From NCBI RefSeq assembly GCF_043641665.1, contig NC_092186.1, positions 187,001 to 251,000 of the forward strand: a stretch of DNA of 64,000 bases. Direction: 5' to 3'. The stretch is from Enoplosus armatus (Eukaryota > Chordata > Actinopteri > Centrarchiformes > Enoplosidae). Numbering within the stretch: the stretch's first letter is position 1; each line of letters opens with the position of its first letter. Positions 1 to 23,062 of this stretch are shown piece by piece. Both the position numbers and the translations under genes were made by a program. Under the pieces are notes generated by a model that did no database searches, was not told the DNA's origin, and saw nothing but the letters and a program-made list of their open reading frames with translations.

Positions 1-3000
1 CAGGTATTGTTTCCACATACTCGACTCTGATCCGTCGCTTCCACTCCTTCATCACCTGGAGATTAGATCAGATCGTGAGATGATTAATCAGAGAATACCA
101 GATAAATAAAGTTTACTAATTCATTTCTAAACACGGGGCGGCTCTTTACTGCTACTCAGGTTGTTCAGTGTCTCACAGAAAGAGCTTTTTCTGTAGTGAA
201 GGGAAGTAGGTAGGTAGGAGGTCGTTTCTTGATGGACAGATGGCCTTACTTGTTGCTAAAGTCATCGTTAACTACTGCTAACTGTAGCTGCCATGTGCTA
301 GTTAGCTGTGCATCTAGCAGTCCTCTTTGGGCGGCATGGTGGCGCAATGGTTAGTACTGTTGCATGGGAGGGCAGAGCGGGTTGGGGATAAGATGCCCGG
401 CTGAGACTTAGCTGTAAAGCGCTTTGGGAAACGTGAAGGTTGAAAAGTGAGATAATTTACCGTTTAGATATATATATACATATCTATGCTCTGAGTTAGT
501 TGATTCTAACCGAACTGAGCTAATGGCAGCAGTTAGCAGTCACTTTCTAAAGCTTTCTGTCCATCAGGAAACTCTGTAAATCACAGAGAGTTGAGGCAGA
601 GCAGCCGGAGGACATCAGAGGGAAAACCAGAAAACATTTTCTCCATAAAATGGTGGAACTTCACTAAAATCATTGAATAAAGTTGTGTGGTTTTGTACAG
701 TAATCAGTGAGGCCCAGTCCCCAGAAACACGCTAAGTTACTGTTGCTGTCATGCAGTCAACCACAGCGGCTCAGTATGAAAAGGTGCGCTGTGCTCTTTA
801 ACTGATACCTTAAAAAAGAGCCCTAGACGTTTTTAATCAAGGTGAAAAATTATTGATAGATTTTTTTCCCTTTCAAAACACCTTAAACTGAGGTTTAAGG
901 GGAAGGGCTTGCATGCCTGAGCTCTCAGTGGGCGGGGCTTGTGTACCTGAGTGAGGCAGACGTTCCTGGGCAGCAGTAGGACAAACAGCGAGCAGTAGCT
1001 CAGCTGAGAGAAGAGCAGCACGAGTCCGCTGATTGCAGCGCCGGACGCCGCTGACATCACCAGACCAAAACACGAAAAGCCTGAGACATCGACAATCACG
1101 TGTCCGTCTGTCACCTGACCAGGTGTGATGAAGTCCACGCTTTCCCCAGTGACGTGAGCTACAGACAGGAAGTGCTGACCGCCATCTGCAAGACAGAAAA
1201 ACTTACCTTCAACCAAACTTTATTCATCCAAAGAGTCACTGAGAGTCACTGCCACACTACCAGCTGCTCAGTACTGTCTCTGTTATTGATTATTTTTGAT
1301 CAATTCACTCACTGATCACAGAAACCACTTTAACCACTTGTTGCATTATTTACAATAATATAGCTAAAATAGCTTAAACTTCCACAAAAACACAGTCAAA
1401 CCAGAAGAAAGTAACTAAAACCATTTCTTCATCTAAGCCATCAACTTGTCTCTTAGGCCCCATCCCAAGTAGGCTGCTTAAAGAGGTTTTACCTTTAGTC
1501 AGCACTTCTTTACTAGACATGATCAATCTATCTTTATTAACAGGCTATGTACCACAGTCCTTTAAAGTAGCTGTAATTAAACCTCTTCTTAAAAAGCCCA
1601 CTCTTGATCCAGAGGTTTTAGCCAACTATAGACCTATATCTAACCCCTCCAAGATTCTTTTGAAAGCAGTCGCCAACTGTGTGACTTTCTACATGACAAT
1701 AAGTTGCTTGAGGACTTTCAGTCAGGTTTCAGAGCTCATCATAGCACAGAGACAGCACTGGTGAAAGTTACAAATGACCTTCTAACTGCATCAGAGAGAG
1801 GACTTGTCTCTATACTTGTTTTGTTAGATCTTAGTGCTGCATTCGACACTATTGACCATCATATCCTATTACAGAGACTGGAACATTCAATTGGCTCAGG
1901 CCTGCCTGGACCAGCCCCTAGTTATGCTGCTATAGCCCTAGACTGCTGGGGGACTTCCTATGATGCACTGTGCTTTCCTCCTCTCCCTCCCCATCTTTAC
2001 ACATTCATGTCCCTCCAATGCATGTTACTAACTTTATATCTAGTTTCTTTGTGCTTTCTCGTCTCGCAGGTTCCTGTGGATCGTGGTCCTGGTATTATTA
2101 TTAATTATTATTAATCATATCTCAGTTATTATTACAGCTGTAACTACTATTATCAGTCATATTTCCATTATTATAATCATAGTTGCTATGGCTACTGCTG
2201 GTGCTGCTTTATATCTCTGCCTGTCTGTCTGTCTGTCTGTGTCTCTATGTGTGTGTCTTTCTCTCTCTGTCTCTCTCTCGCCCACCTAGTGTCTGGTTCT
2301 GCTCAAGGTTTCTGCCTCTTTTTTCTTGCCACTGTCTCCATAGTGCGTCTCATGGTGGGAACTGTTGGTCTCTGTAATAACATTACAAAGAGTCGGTCTA
2401 GACCTGCTCTATTTGTAAATTTTGGCGCTATATAAATAAAATTGAATTGAATTGAATTGACCTGAGAGCAGCTGGCAGTGTGGCAGGTGGAGTCGGTGGA
2501 AACTTCCTGTCAGCAGGGTAAACCTGAACAGCGGTCCGGCCGGCCTCAGACCTTTAGAGGACAGGAAGTCCACGTCCCAGGGAACCGTCTCATAGACCAC
2601 ATCACCGAAACCCTCCAACAGCAGGCCAGTCAGACTGCAGCGGAAAACACCCGGCTGCCGGCAACGCAACCTGGAGGTACAACAACAACGACGACATCAA
2701 TGGATTTCATTTCACTCCCAGCAGGAAATAAATTCTCTTGAATTTTTCAAGTTCAACTCTGATGAATTTCGACAGGTGAATTCACCCCGTTGACCAATAG
2801 CAAGCCGTCCTGACAAAGCGCATCTCTGAGTGGATAAACTGTGGAGACTTATTGTCCTGTTAGCGATCAAGCTAAGCTAACAAGCTTTATTGCCTCTCTT
2901 CAGTAACTTTTTGCTGAATGAAGTGATGAACAAAAGTAGAAAAAAAAACAGAGAGACGCTCAGAGAGATGTTGTGACTGACGGCTAGCATGTTAGCAGTT

Positions 3001-4919
3001 AGACTAAATGATGACATTTTAACTGGGACACGTTAGCTTTAGCCTCAGTCTTTTAGCATGTATGTACACATCATTGCATATTTAAGACCCTATCTGTGCT
3101 GTGAAAACAAAAGGATTCACATAGCAACAGTAACTAGGAGGCAGGGCTTAGTGAAGGGTCACTTATACATGAGCATGAAAAGCCCAGCTCTGGTTCTGTT
3201 CTGGTTCTGAGACAGACAGAGGTAAAGAGTGTGTTACCTGAACATGTTGCAGTCCTCAAGGACTTCAGGTGTGATCTCAACCTAAAAAGATCAAACCGAT
3301 GATCAATCAAACACCTGAACTGAATTAACCAATCATCAGTCACCATCAGGAGTGACATCACAGTGACATGTACAGGTTGTGTTTGATGTGGTTACCACTG
3401 TTGTGTCTACATTCGTCTCCACTCTGATGTCAGTCGAGCTCTGTGATGTCACTGCTTCTAGTCGCAGACAGACACCTGCAGCAGAATGACATCATCACAT
3501 CACCTGACCACACCTTCACTGATCAATATCAATAATTCTGATCAATCCCTAACCCTAACCCTGCGTGTCCAATACAGAGAAAGGTTCAATACAAGTTTAG
3601 CCTAGCACAAAGACTGGAGGCAGGGGGAAACTGTTAGCCTGGCTTAGCACAGTTTGTGTGGCCGTACTAAGCGTTGGGACGATCTTCAGCAGGACGTTCA
3701 TGGCGGCACTCTCTGCCTCCTTGGGTCTGAAGCGTTTTCCCAGAAGTCTCTGCGTCGTCCACTGGTCTGGGTGCTCCAGCTGCTCTCCACCAATGGGAGG
3801 GCAGCTTTCTTCAGTCATGTGATCACTGACCAACCACTGGAAAGATTTGAGCTCGTCTGAAACCAGAAGCTCCAACATCTCTGTGAGGACAGACGTCTCT
3901 GAGGGATTCTGGGAAATAAAAGCAGCAGAGGAATGACATGCTGATGACATCCCACACATCAGGATCATGACCTCGGCCTCATGAAGCTTCTGTTCTTTGA
4001 CACAGACACTGAAATAAAATGTGACAGGTGTTCAAAGGGGAAACCTGGTGGTTTTTAGACCTGATTTTCTTTAGACTCGACGTCTTTAGATTTTAAGGTC
4101 TTCAGATTTTATGGTTTTCAGTCAATCGTCTTTAGACTACAAGACTTTAGATTAAATGGTCTTTAGACCTGATGATCTCCAGACTAGAAGGTCTTTCGAC
4201 TACATGTTCCTCAGACTTGATGGTCTCCTTTGAACCTCACTGAAACAGTAACATGGACTACAAACCTTGCCCATGATTGGATCATCTTCAAGCTCTTGCA
4301 GTAAGAACGGCTCTGACTGGCTGAGGGCCTGTGAGAACACCTCCTGGGCCTTGTCCCCCTTTCTCAGAATCAGGTCCACCAAAGCCCGGTTCTTGTCCCG
4401 GCGGACTGCATAGATGTTGACGGCCTCCCTGTTAGTGATGTTTAGGAACCTGTTGTCCTGCAGGGCATCCAGGATGGCATCTGGCCACTGCATCCTGTTG
4501 ATCAGCTTCCTGCGCTGAGTTTTCACAAAGTCTGGATAAGGTTTTGTAGCCTGTCTAGGTCTTGGTAGGTCTTCGGTGTGGTTGATGTGGCAGACCTGAT
4601 CATCTCGGCCAATCATTGTCAGGACCGCTGCCAACATCATCAGCGCCCCCTCCTCATGGTAACACCTCAGCATGGTTTTGGCAATGGTGGAGGCATCGGC
4701 AGAGTGGAGCCAGTATGGAGGGATGGGAGGGAGGTCCTGCAGGTAGGCCTGACTGAGACACCAGTGGACCCTCCACAGTTCCACCTCCTGCAGCCCCGAC
4801 AGCTCAGACAGCAGCAGATCTTCCTGCACTGCCTCCGGTTCACTCTTCCAGGACTTAACACTCGCTCGTCTCATCCAGGTCTGTCGAAACTCACGAACCG
4901 CCTTTAACACATTACCCAT
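1..4919 (-). CDS. PYD-CARD-PYD-FIIND protein, NLRP1/CARD8-like (partial, C-terminus beyond left edge)
   Basis: Six coding exons are seen: 4919-4266, 3908-3651, 3281-3238, 2670-2462, 1185-947 and 55-<1. Their phases join without a break (0, 0, 2, 1, 0), giving about 486 codons before the window ends. Exon 1 starts at MGNVLK in a fair Kozak context. It encodes a pyrin-like domain (about residues 33-105; [25 protein letters not shown]) and then a CARD (about 120-210; [16 protein letters not shown]). Exon 2 is a second pyrin-like domain ([10 protein letters not shown]). Exons 3-4 are the ZU5 half of a FIIND ([33 protein letters not shown]). Exons 5-6 are the UPA half ([28 protein letters not shown]). 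In NLRP1 and CARD8 a FIIND precedes a C-terminal CARD that activates caspase-1; here that part would lie outside the window. An acceptor at 4980 suggests exon 1 begins upstream of the ATG, and the frame stays open there, so a further 5' exon is possible. The donor of exon 2 (ACT|GTGCTA) is weak. An inflammasome sensor or adaptor role is inferred. Confidence 0.8.
136..780 (-). mobile_element. Copy of the TTAA-flanked DNA transposon, reverse orientation
   Basis: Stretches 136-328 and 467 to about 730 match, in reverse complement, the DNA around 36440-36990. Shared words include CTGCTACTCAGGTTGTTC, GAAACTCTGTAAATCAC and TGGTGGAACTTCACTAAAA. The copy is truncated, lacks a segment present at 36.7 kb, and is split by a SINE fragment. 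It lies in the intron between the two UPA exons of the FIIND gene. Confidence 0.6.
329..466 (+). mobile_element. tRNA-derived SINE fragment
   Basis: It begins GGCGGCATGGTGGCGCAATGG, read as a tRNA-like A-box head common in fish SINEs, and ends with the tail TGTAAAGCGCTTTGGGAA...TTGAAAAGTG. The B box is missing, so it has an internal deletion. It interrupts the transposon copy around it, because the flanking halves rejoin in the 36.8-kb homologue. Confidence 0.5.
1411..2460 (+). mobile_element. L2-type LINE, internally deleted 3' copy
   Basis: Reverse transcriptase pieces are plain in two frames: [18 protein letters not shown] near 1550-1600, then [20 protein letters not shown] near 1820-1880, which carries the first RT catalytic aspartate. 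The later RT motifs are replaced by a shorter 3' region with a CT-rich tract. The 3' end is the L2 type, GGCGCTATATAAATAAAAT followed by ATTGA repeats ending at 2460. It is antisense to the FIIND gene and sits between its exons 4 and 5, with the tail touching the exon 4 splice donor. Confidence 0.85.
4040..4230. repeat. Degenerate minisatellite (GTCTTTAGAC-like units)
   Basis: Units of roughly 16-20 bases such as TTTAGACCTGATGGTCTT recur with many changes. It lies in the intron between the CARD exon and the second pyrin exon. Confidence 0.5.
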
Positions 4920-5244
4920 GATTCCGTTTGACAGGGTTGAGTGCCCTCTGTCTAACTGACAGACTGAGAGAACAATCCTCCTGTAAGACAAGACGAAGGG
5001 ACCAATGTAAAAATATGAGACATAGATAGACATTAACACAGGATATAAAAGAAACACAAGCTGATATAAAGACATAAAATGTGTTATAAAGAAAAAAAAA
5101 TAAAACCAAACAAAGATGTTTTAAATTGATTATCTGATTATCTGCATACTTCAGGGGCTTTTAAGAGGTCAAAAAGTACATTAATTTAATAACTTTTGAA
5201 TTCCTATCATGGGTCTACATGACATTAGGCAAAAGTGACACTAG

Positions 5245-6155
5245 ATGAGGAAGTGGAGGTGATTGGAAGTGATTCCAACGGCATTTAATTCAATGCCATG
5301 TCTCAAAATAACCGAGGACTCCTATGCTAACTTTAGTCCCTCCCAAATTGATTGTGTTGTTGACAGTGCTGCAGGCTCAATGCGACTGACACTTAACTCT
5401 ATTGCCCCTCTAAAAAAGAAGATAATAAAACAAAGAAAGTCAGCTCCATATAACACTCAAACCTGCAAATTAAAGCAAACAGCGCAGAAACTTGAAAGGA
5501 AATGGCGCTCCACCAAACTGGAAGAATCACATTTAATCTAGCAAGATAGTCTTAGAACTTATAGGAAGGCCCTTTGTAAAGCCAGAGCAGCCTATTACTC
5601 AACATTAATAGAAGAGAACAAGAACAACTCCAGGTTTCTCTTCAGCACTGTAGCCAGGCTGACAGAGAGTCACAGCTCTATGGAGCCATGTATTCCTATA
5701 ACCCTCAGCAGTAATGACTTCATGAGCTTCTTTAATGATAAAATTCTAACTAATAGAGACAAAATTGATCACCTGCTGTCCTCAGGTGGTACCTTACCTT
5801 CAAACACAGGAATCAGAAACAGAAACAGCTGTAAAACCTGATATATATTTAGATTGCTTTTCTCCCATTGACCTTCACCAAATTACTAAAACCATCTCTT
5901 CATCTAAGCCATCAACTTGTCTCTTAGACCCCATCCCAACCTGGCTGCAAAAAGAGGTTTTACCTTTAGTCAGCACTTCTTTACTAGATATGATCAATCT
6001 GTCTTTATCAACAGCCTACGTACCACAGTCCTTTAAAGTAGCTGTAATTAAACCTCTTCTTAAAAAGCCCACTCTTGATCCAGAGGTTTTAGCCAACTAT
6101 AGACCTATAACTAACCTTCCCTTTCTCTCAAAGATCCTTGAGAAAGCTGTTGCCA
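5245..6155 (+). mobile_element. L2-type LINE fragment (endonuclease-RT linker and start of RT)
   Basis: Translated pieces read SQIDCVVDSAAGSMRLTL, KARAAYYSTLIEENKNNSRF and LLDPIPTWLQKEVLP, then the same [17 protein letters not shown] block as the copy at 1.4 kb. Stop codons and at least one frameshift (near 5820) break it. The sequence ends abruptly after KILEKAVA, so the catalytic part of RT is absent. It lies just upstream of the FIIND gene. Confidence 0.85.
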
Positions 6156-6159
6156 GTGT

Positions 6160-9100
6160 CTACAGTGTTTACAGTGAGTGAAGCTGGTTTCTTACCGAAG
6201 TGGTTTGTCCCTCCTGTTGATGATGATGTTTGTGAAATTAGACACAGCGGATGAGTGGTTTTCACCCAGAAATTATTCTTCAATTAATGTTTCCTGTTTG
6301 AGCTGCTACTGGTTTTAAAGGTCACTGGTGGGTTTTTTCAAAACGTTTTTAGAAACTATAACTTTCCATTACGACCACTGAGGTGAAGAAACAGCAGACA
6401 TGAGACTGTTTAATGAGAACAGGTCGACTCATAAACCCCCATATTCATAAATAGATGTTTACAGACGACTATCATCAATAATAATCAATTCTTCCAGAAT
6501 GATCAGATATTAAACTAAAGTTTGTTCATGTGAATTCACAAAACTCAACAAATGAAATGTTTTAAAGCCTCCACCAACCAGTCTATCAAGACTCATATAA
6601 TATCTGTAGTGAAGACTTGAATAAAAGGTATAAAGTGTATTTTTTGTCTGAATGGGAGTTATCACTATATTGATGAAACACATATATGATTCCAGTGAAT
6701 ATACATTGTTGAACTGAGTAATGAAGGATTCTCATAACGGTAGTCTTAACAGGTACACATGTACTTGATTACTGTGACAGTGACCTTGACCTTTGATTTT
6801 AATCAATTCATCCTTGAGTCCAAGTGGACGTTTGTGCCAAATTGGAAGAAAGTCCCTTCAAGCATTCCTGAGATATTGTGTTCATGAGAAAGAGATGGAC
6901 AGATGAACGGACTTCCCGAAAACATAATGCATCCACCCACAGCTGTCGCAGAATAAAAACATCTTGTACAGAGTCAATGTAGAAACAGACAACTGATGTC
7001 TGACACGCTGCTGCTTTTATGTTCACAGGTTGGTTCTCTGGTCCGAAGAGGTTTTTATTATTTCATTTTATTTACTGTTTTGGTTCAGCCATTAATAAAA
7101 TAAACATACAATAAAAAGCAGTTTTTCTGGTCTATCAATGCTTAGTATGAAAAACGATAAAAGCACAAAGGCCAAAATCACATCAAATACTTCCTTTTTA
7201 ATGGAAACAGTGTGTTTACTGTTCAGAATCAAAGCATCTGTGTCAAGCAGTGGATGAAAACACTGAACACGAAGGGGAAACTAAAAATCCCCACGATGAG
7301 TTCCTGTCTGTCTGTCTATCTGTGGTTCTTCTGTACATCACTGGGTTTAATATTAACACATCTGCCCAGTCACATTAAAAGTGATATTAGGTAGCGTCCT
7401 GTATAAAACGACGCAGACGTGAAACTCGCAGCTCCTCCGTATGACTCTTATCAAGTAAAAGTTCTTTTGTAATTCAGTTGTTTCACCTTCTAACTAAAGC
7501 AGCTGCAGTTTATCAACTATTCATGAAAAACTACAATCAATATCGATTGAATACAATATTTTCAATAGTTGTCACCAAGTCGAGTCTCCCCAGAGTTTTA
7601 CCTTCAAGTCTCAAGTCAGTCGAGTCTCACAGCAGACGAGTCCAACTCGAGTCCAAGTCTCCAGCTCTGATGGTAGTAAAAACTGTGTCCTTCATGATCC
7701 AACAGCTCGCAGCTTTACGGTTTCATCTATGATGTTTCATTTAATATGAACTGTACATTAAAAAAACCCAAACAACATGCAACGATGTCTTTTCAGCCCT
7801 CAGTACCGTCTACAGGTGCTGTTCTCAGGCCACCAATCAGACAGCTCATTTGTTTACTGTTAATATGCTCTGAAATATTCAGGTTTAATATTCAGAGTTT
7901 TGTAAAACGTTAACACTAATTGCACAACTTTATAAGTATTAGGGCCACTGAGATCGTCGTTGAGTCGAAATATTGAATTCTCCTGTATTAGAACATTTCT
8001 CTTCCTTCTGAAAATCTTGGATCTTTTTAAGTAACAGTGTGGTCGTCACGACATCAGTGGAGGTCAACAGTTCAATGAAATTCTCTGAAGCTGCTTGAGT
8101 TTGATTTACTGTGATTCTGTCTAATAAACTCGTCACTGTCGTCACAAACTGAACTCAGGAGGTTTTAACAGACAAAAAGAACTCACATTTACACCATTTG
8201 TGTGCAAGCTGCTTGTTGTGCACTGGTTTTACTGGTTTTACTGGACAGTTAAATACAGTTTGATGAGTTTCAGGCTTCAGATCAACTAATGAGGCTACAG
8301 TCATCCAGCAGAGAGGCACGAAGAAGAAAAAAGCCCCAAAATCCCCCCAACACCCCCCCACAGTCTGATGCTGATGTCACACTTTAGGCTCCGCCTTCTT
8401 CACGACACAAACTTTAAGATCTGTAAAAAACATAGGGATGGATGTGTCTGTCTGTCTGTCTGTCTGACCTCTGATCACGTGGCTAACGGTGCGTTCAGGT
8501 GACTCATCAGTGATCAGGTGCTGTTAACTGTCAATAACTCAGAGATCATGTGACTGGTCCCAGTTTGATTTCAGGGAATTAATCACTCATTCAATTCATC
8601 GATTACTGATTGCTCACGTACCTGATTGATCTTTCTATTTTCTATTTTCCCCCAATTTGATCTGTATCTGTATTTACCCGAATATGAAACAACACTTATG
8701 TTTACGAAACTGACGAGGAGCACCTGAACGCACCCGCACACGTTTTGTTTAAGAGCACAAGCAGTTTCTGCCTTCGGCCCCCTGAACGCATCACAGTGTC
8801 AGGCCACGCCCTCTGGCAGGAGGCGGAGCCTGAGATGTGACACAGCTGGCGTCATATTGCACAAGCAATGAGTCTCTGAAGTGTCCACAGACAGTCTGAA
8901 GATTATTGATAAGGCATCCATTCTGACAGGAAGACCTGATCGAGCAGTCCGACCACCAAACAACGTCCTGTTCTCAAAGAGTCTTTTTCTTCTAAATAAA
9001 AGCAGATGGAAATAGAAATCAACACAGCTCAGAGTTTGTGCTTCAGTCTGTCAGCATCAGGGCTGATAAACACCGATTCACTGATCGATAACTGATCAAC

Positions 9101-10290
9101 AGGTGATCAATAACTGCTCAACATGGTCAATAAAAATGACTTTCAATGGTTTTATTCTCCACGATGCATTTCAAACCAGTTTCAGAGGGGTTCAGCTGAT
9201 TTTAAAGGATCCACCTGTTAGCACTTCCTGTCTGTGGCTCTCAGCCCCAGACTAGACCTGCAGGTAGGTATACGGGGTCCAGACACAAGATGGTTTCTAC
9301 ATCAAGTTTCATTTAGAATCTGCTCTTTTTCTATATTTTAGGAGTTTCATTTTCAATTTATCAGTTAATTGTTTTGACTAGAAAACATGATATTAATAAT
9401 ATTCTCATCTCAATTAATGTTTTGTTGTCAGTCGACATTTCATGTTCAGACAAAGAAAGGCAGAAAATTCTCACATTTGAGGGGAATCATCTGTGGAAAA
9501 AAACCATCAGATTGACGGCATTAATGCTTGAAAAATGACCTGAACGGTTAACCAACTTCTTATTTTCTTATGAACATTAAATCTCATGTTCAGATTCAAA
9601 CCATCAACCTGTCAGACCGTCTCTCAGTCCTGTCTCACTTCCTGTATGTGGCTCTCAGCTCTCAGCCCATTGGTTGCTACTGAAGATGTCAATCTTTAAA
9701 AACACCTCACAGATATATAGTTTCATGTTTAAAAGGCTCAGTCATTTCCTTCAACAGCTGCTCGCTGTAGTTTTTATCAAACTAACAGCAGGAAATAGTG
9801 CATGTGTTGGGGACTATTTTCAGTGGCGGATGAATCCACATGTGGTGCTCTAGTGAGTGTTTGGGGCAGCAGGACAGTGTGTGTGGGACTGAGTCAAGAT
9901 AAACTACAGTGTGTGTGTTCATGGTGATGAAGGAACATGTCACCTAGTAGATATCAGCTGCAATACACACTTTGAGTCTGAACATGAGGTTCAATACAGA
10001 CGATCAGGTGATTTTCTATCAAATGATCACCTGACCAACTGAAAATAATCTGATTCAAAGTTTGCTGGAGGAATGTGAAACAAAACGGTCTGAAGAGCTT
10101 TATTAGTTTGTGTTGTTTTATCTACAGATTTTAAATATCAAATATTACACAGTGATTTATAATATCGATTAATGAGAGCAGATTTATCACTTTGAGTTTT
10201 GGACAAAACAAAACAAAAAGACGTCACTTTGGACATTTTTGACTAAATAGATAAAAAGAATCATGTCATGCTGTTGATGTTGTGGCTGCA
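6160..10290. other. Intergenic, no gene recognised
   Basis: Only short, codon-poor ORFs are present and none resembles a known protein. Visible structure is limited to TCAAGTCGAGTC-type simple repeats at 7570-7670 and the 220-bp interspersed repeat at 9692-9911. A possible minus-strand AATAAA at 10099-10104 could end the tmem259 transcript. Confidence 0.6.
9692..9911 (+). repeat. 220-bp interspersed repeat, copy A
   Basis: This block recurs at 50390-50609 in the same orientation with about five mismatches and no indels seen. It starts ATCTTTAAAAACACCTCACAG. The family was not recognised. Similarity continues less well beyond the right end, including the shared word TTTGAGTCTGAACATGAGG. Confidence 0.75.
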
Positions 10291-10546
10291 GTCATCAAAC
10301 TATTTAGAATCTTTTGGAGGGCTTTCTGTCAGTAAACTGACCCCTGAACTTCTGAATTGGACTGGATTCAGATTCAACAAAAACCTGATCCCAGACCAGC
10401 TGAACCAAAGGGACTTTTTATCAGAATTGAAATGGTTCAGCGAGTAAAGTCTGAAAATAAAAATCACCATTTCCTGTTTTGATCCCTCAGATTGATGTTG
10501 GGACCTCTTGTGGGGCCCCAACCCTCCGGTTGGGAAACACTGAACT

Positions 10547-10582
<36 letters not shown>
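10547..10582. repeat. (AATC)n microsatellite
   Basis: A perfect tetranucleotide run of about nine units, in the presumed 3' UTR of tmem259. Confidence 0.9.
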
Positions 10583-10735
10583 TTTGTTAAAATAAAAAAT
10601 AAAAATGTAGAACGTGGATCGACGGCAGAACCCCTCCCTGATGGGCTGATCGCTAACGGATCCCCTGATCAGCTGACAGACTGAGGCACCGTGTCAGACA
10701 GGTGAGATGATGTCAGCAGGACTACACCTGGACTC

Positions 10736-21974
<11,239 letters not shown>

Positions 21975-23062
21975 CTAACAGCTGATTCTAGGTCAGCATG
22001 GCTGTGATGGTGAAACTCTGACCTGAGATCAGATGAAGAAGGTCTCTACAGAGTCTGAAGCATCCACAGCTGATTCACACTGAGCTGACTGCCGATGGAC
22101 TGAACCTCTTCATCTGAAACTGTTGGAGAAAATGGACCAATGAAATCTTTAATTATTGATCATTTGAGATGTTCATCAGGTAGTGACTTCAAACTAGAAC
22201 AGAAACCTTTAGTCGATTAATTACAGAGTCCCTAAAGGGTCACAGTGTATTATGTTTACAGTATTATTATTATCATTATCATCATCATCATCAGGAGGTG
22301 AAACTAGTTTAGTCGCAGCTCAGAGAAAGTTAACAGCAGACACAAACTACTACATCTGGATTTATAGTCACACAAAGGGTTAAACAAGAGGAACAGCTGG
22401 TTTCAGCAAACACCACAATCAATAACGATATTAATGACAGTTTAACTGGAGAACGTGACTCCTGAACCTGATGTGAGATCAGCTGATGGTTGTTATTTGC
22501 AGGGTTTCCCTGAATTGTTAGGCCTGGTGGCAAGTATCTTTTCCCGACATGGGAGATTTGAAAACATGAAGTAATGTATTGTTAGAAATAAGTCATTTAT
22601 TCAGACACACATTTAAAATTATAATAGGGTCTTACAATGTGAACAGCTCTGGAATGCTGTGTTTTCAACAACAACAAAAGAATTTAAAATAAATAATATC
22701 AAAGTTTTTACACTCTACAAAAAATGTATTCTAGTCCTGATTGGCTACTGTGCTAGATCAACCAAAAGATCCAATCTGATCACTTTAAGGGAAACAATCA
22801 GGCCTCCTTCATGAGGACTGGAATCAAACAAAGACTGGGTCAGCGAAAGCAAGCACTAGTATTTCTACTCGGTTTCATTAAACTCTTCAGCCTCCAGTGA
22901 CTCTGTGTTTACTTCTGCTTGAAGTTAATCAATCAATATCCGGATTGTTTTAGCGGCATTAAGGAGAACGGGGTGCTCGACTCGACTCGACTGACGTTGT
23001 TGACTCGGTGGAGCCGTGAATGTTACACATTTTTTTCAGACGGCCAAATACTGGAGGTGATG

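Noticed and set aside
331..365. tRNA gene
   Set aside because: Only an A-box-like head is present, without a B box, anticodon arm or cloverleaf; it is a SINE head.
3546..3563. Telomere-like CCCTAACCCTAACCCT
   Set aside because: Only two to three units, in an intron; too short to be an interstitial telomere of interest. The same holds for GGGTTAGGGTT at 40361.
4900..4919. MGN start of the FIIND gene as an N-myristoylation signal
   Set aside because: Residue 6 is Lys, not Ser or Thr as the usual signal needs, so it is not supported.
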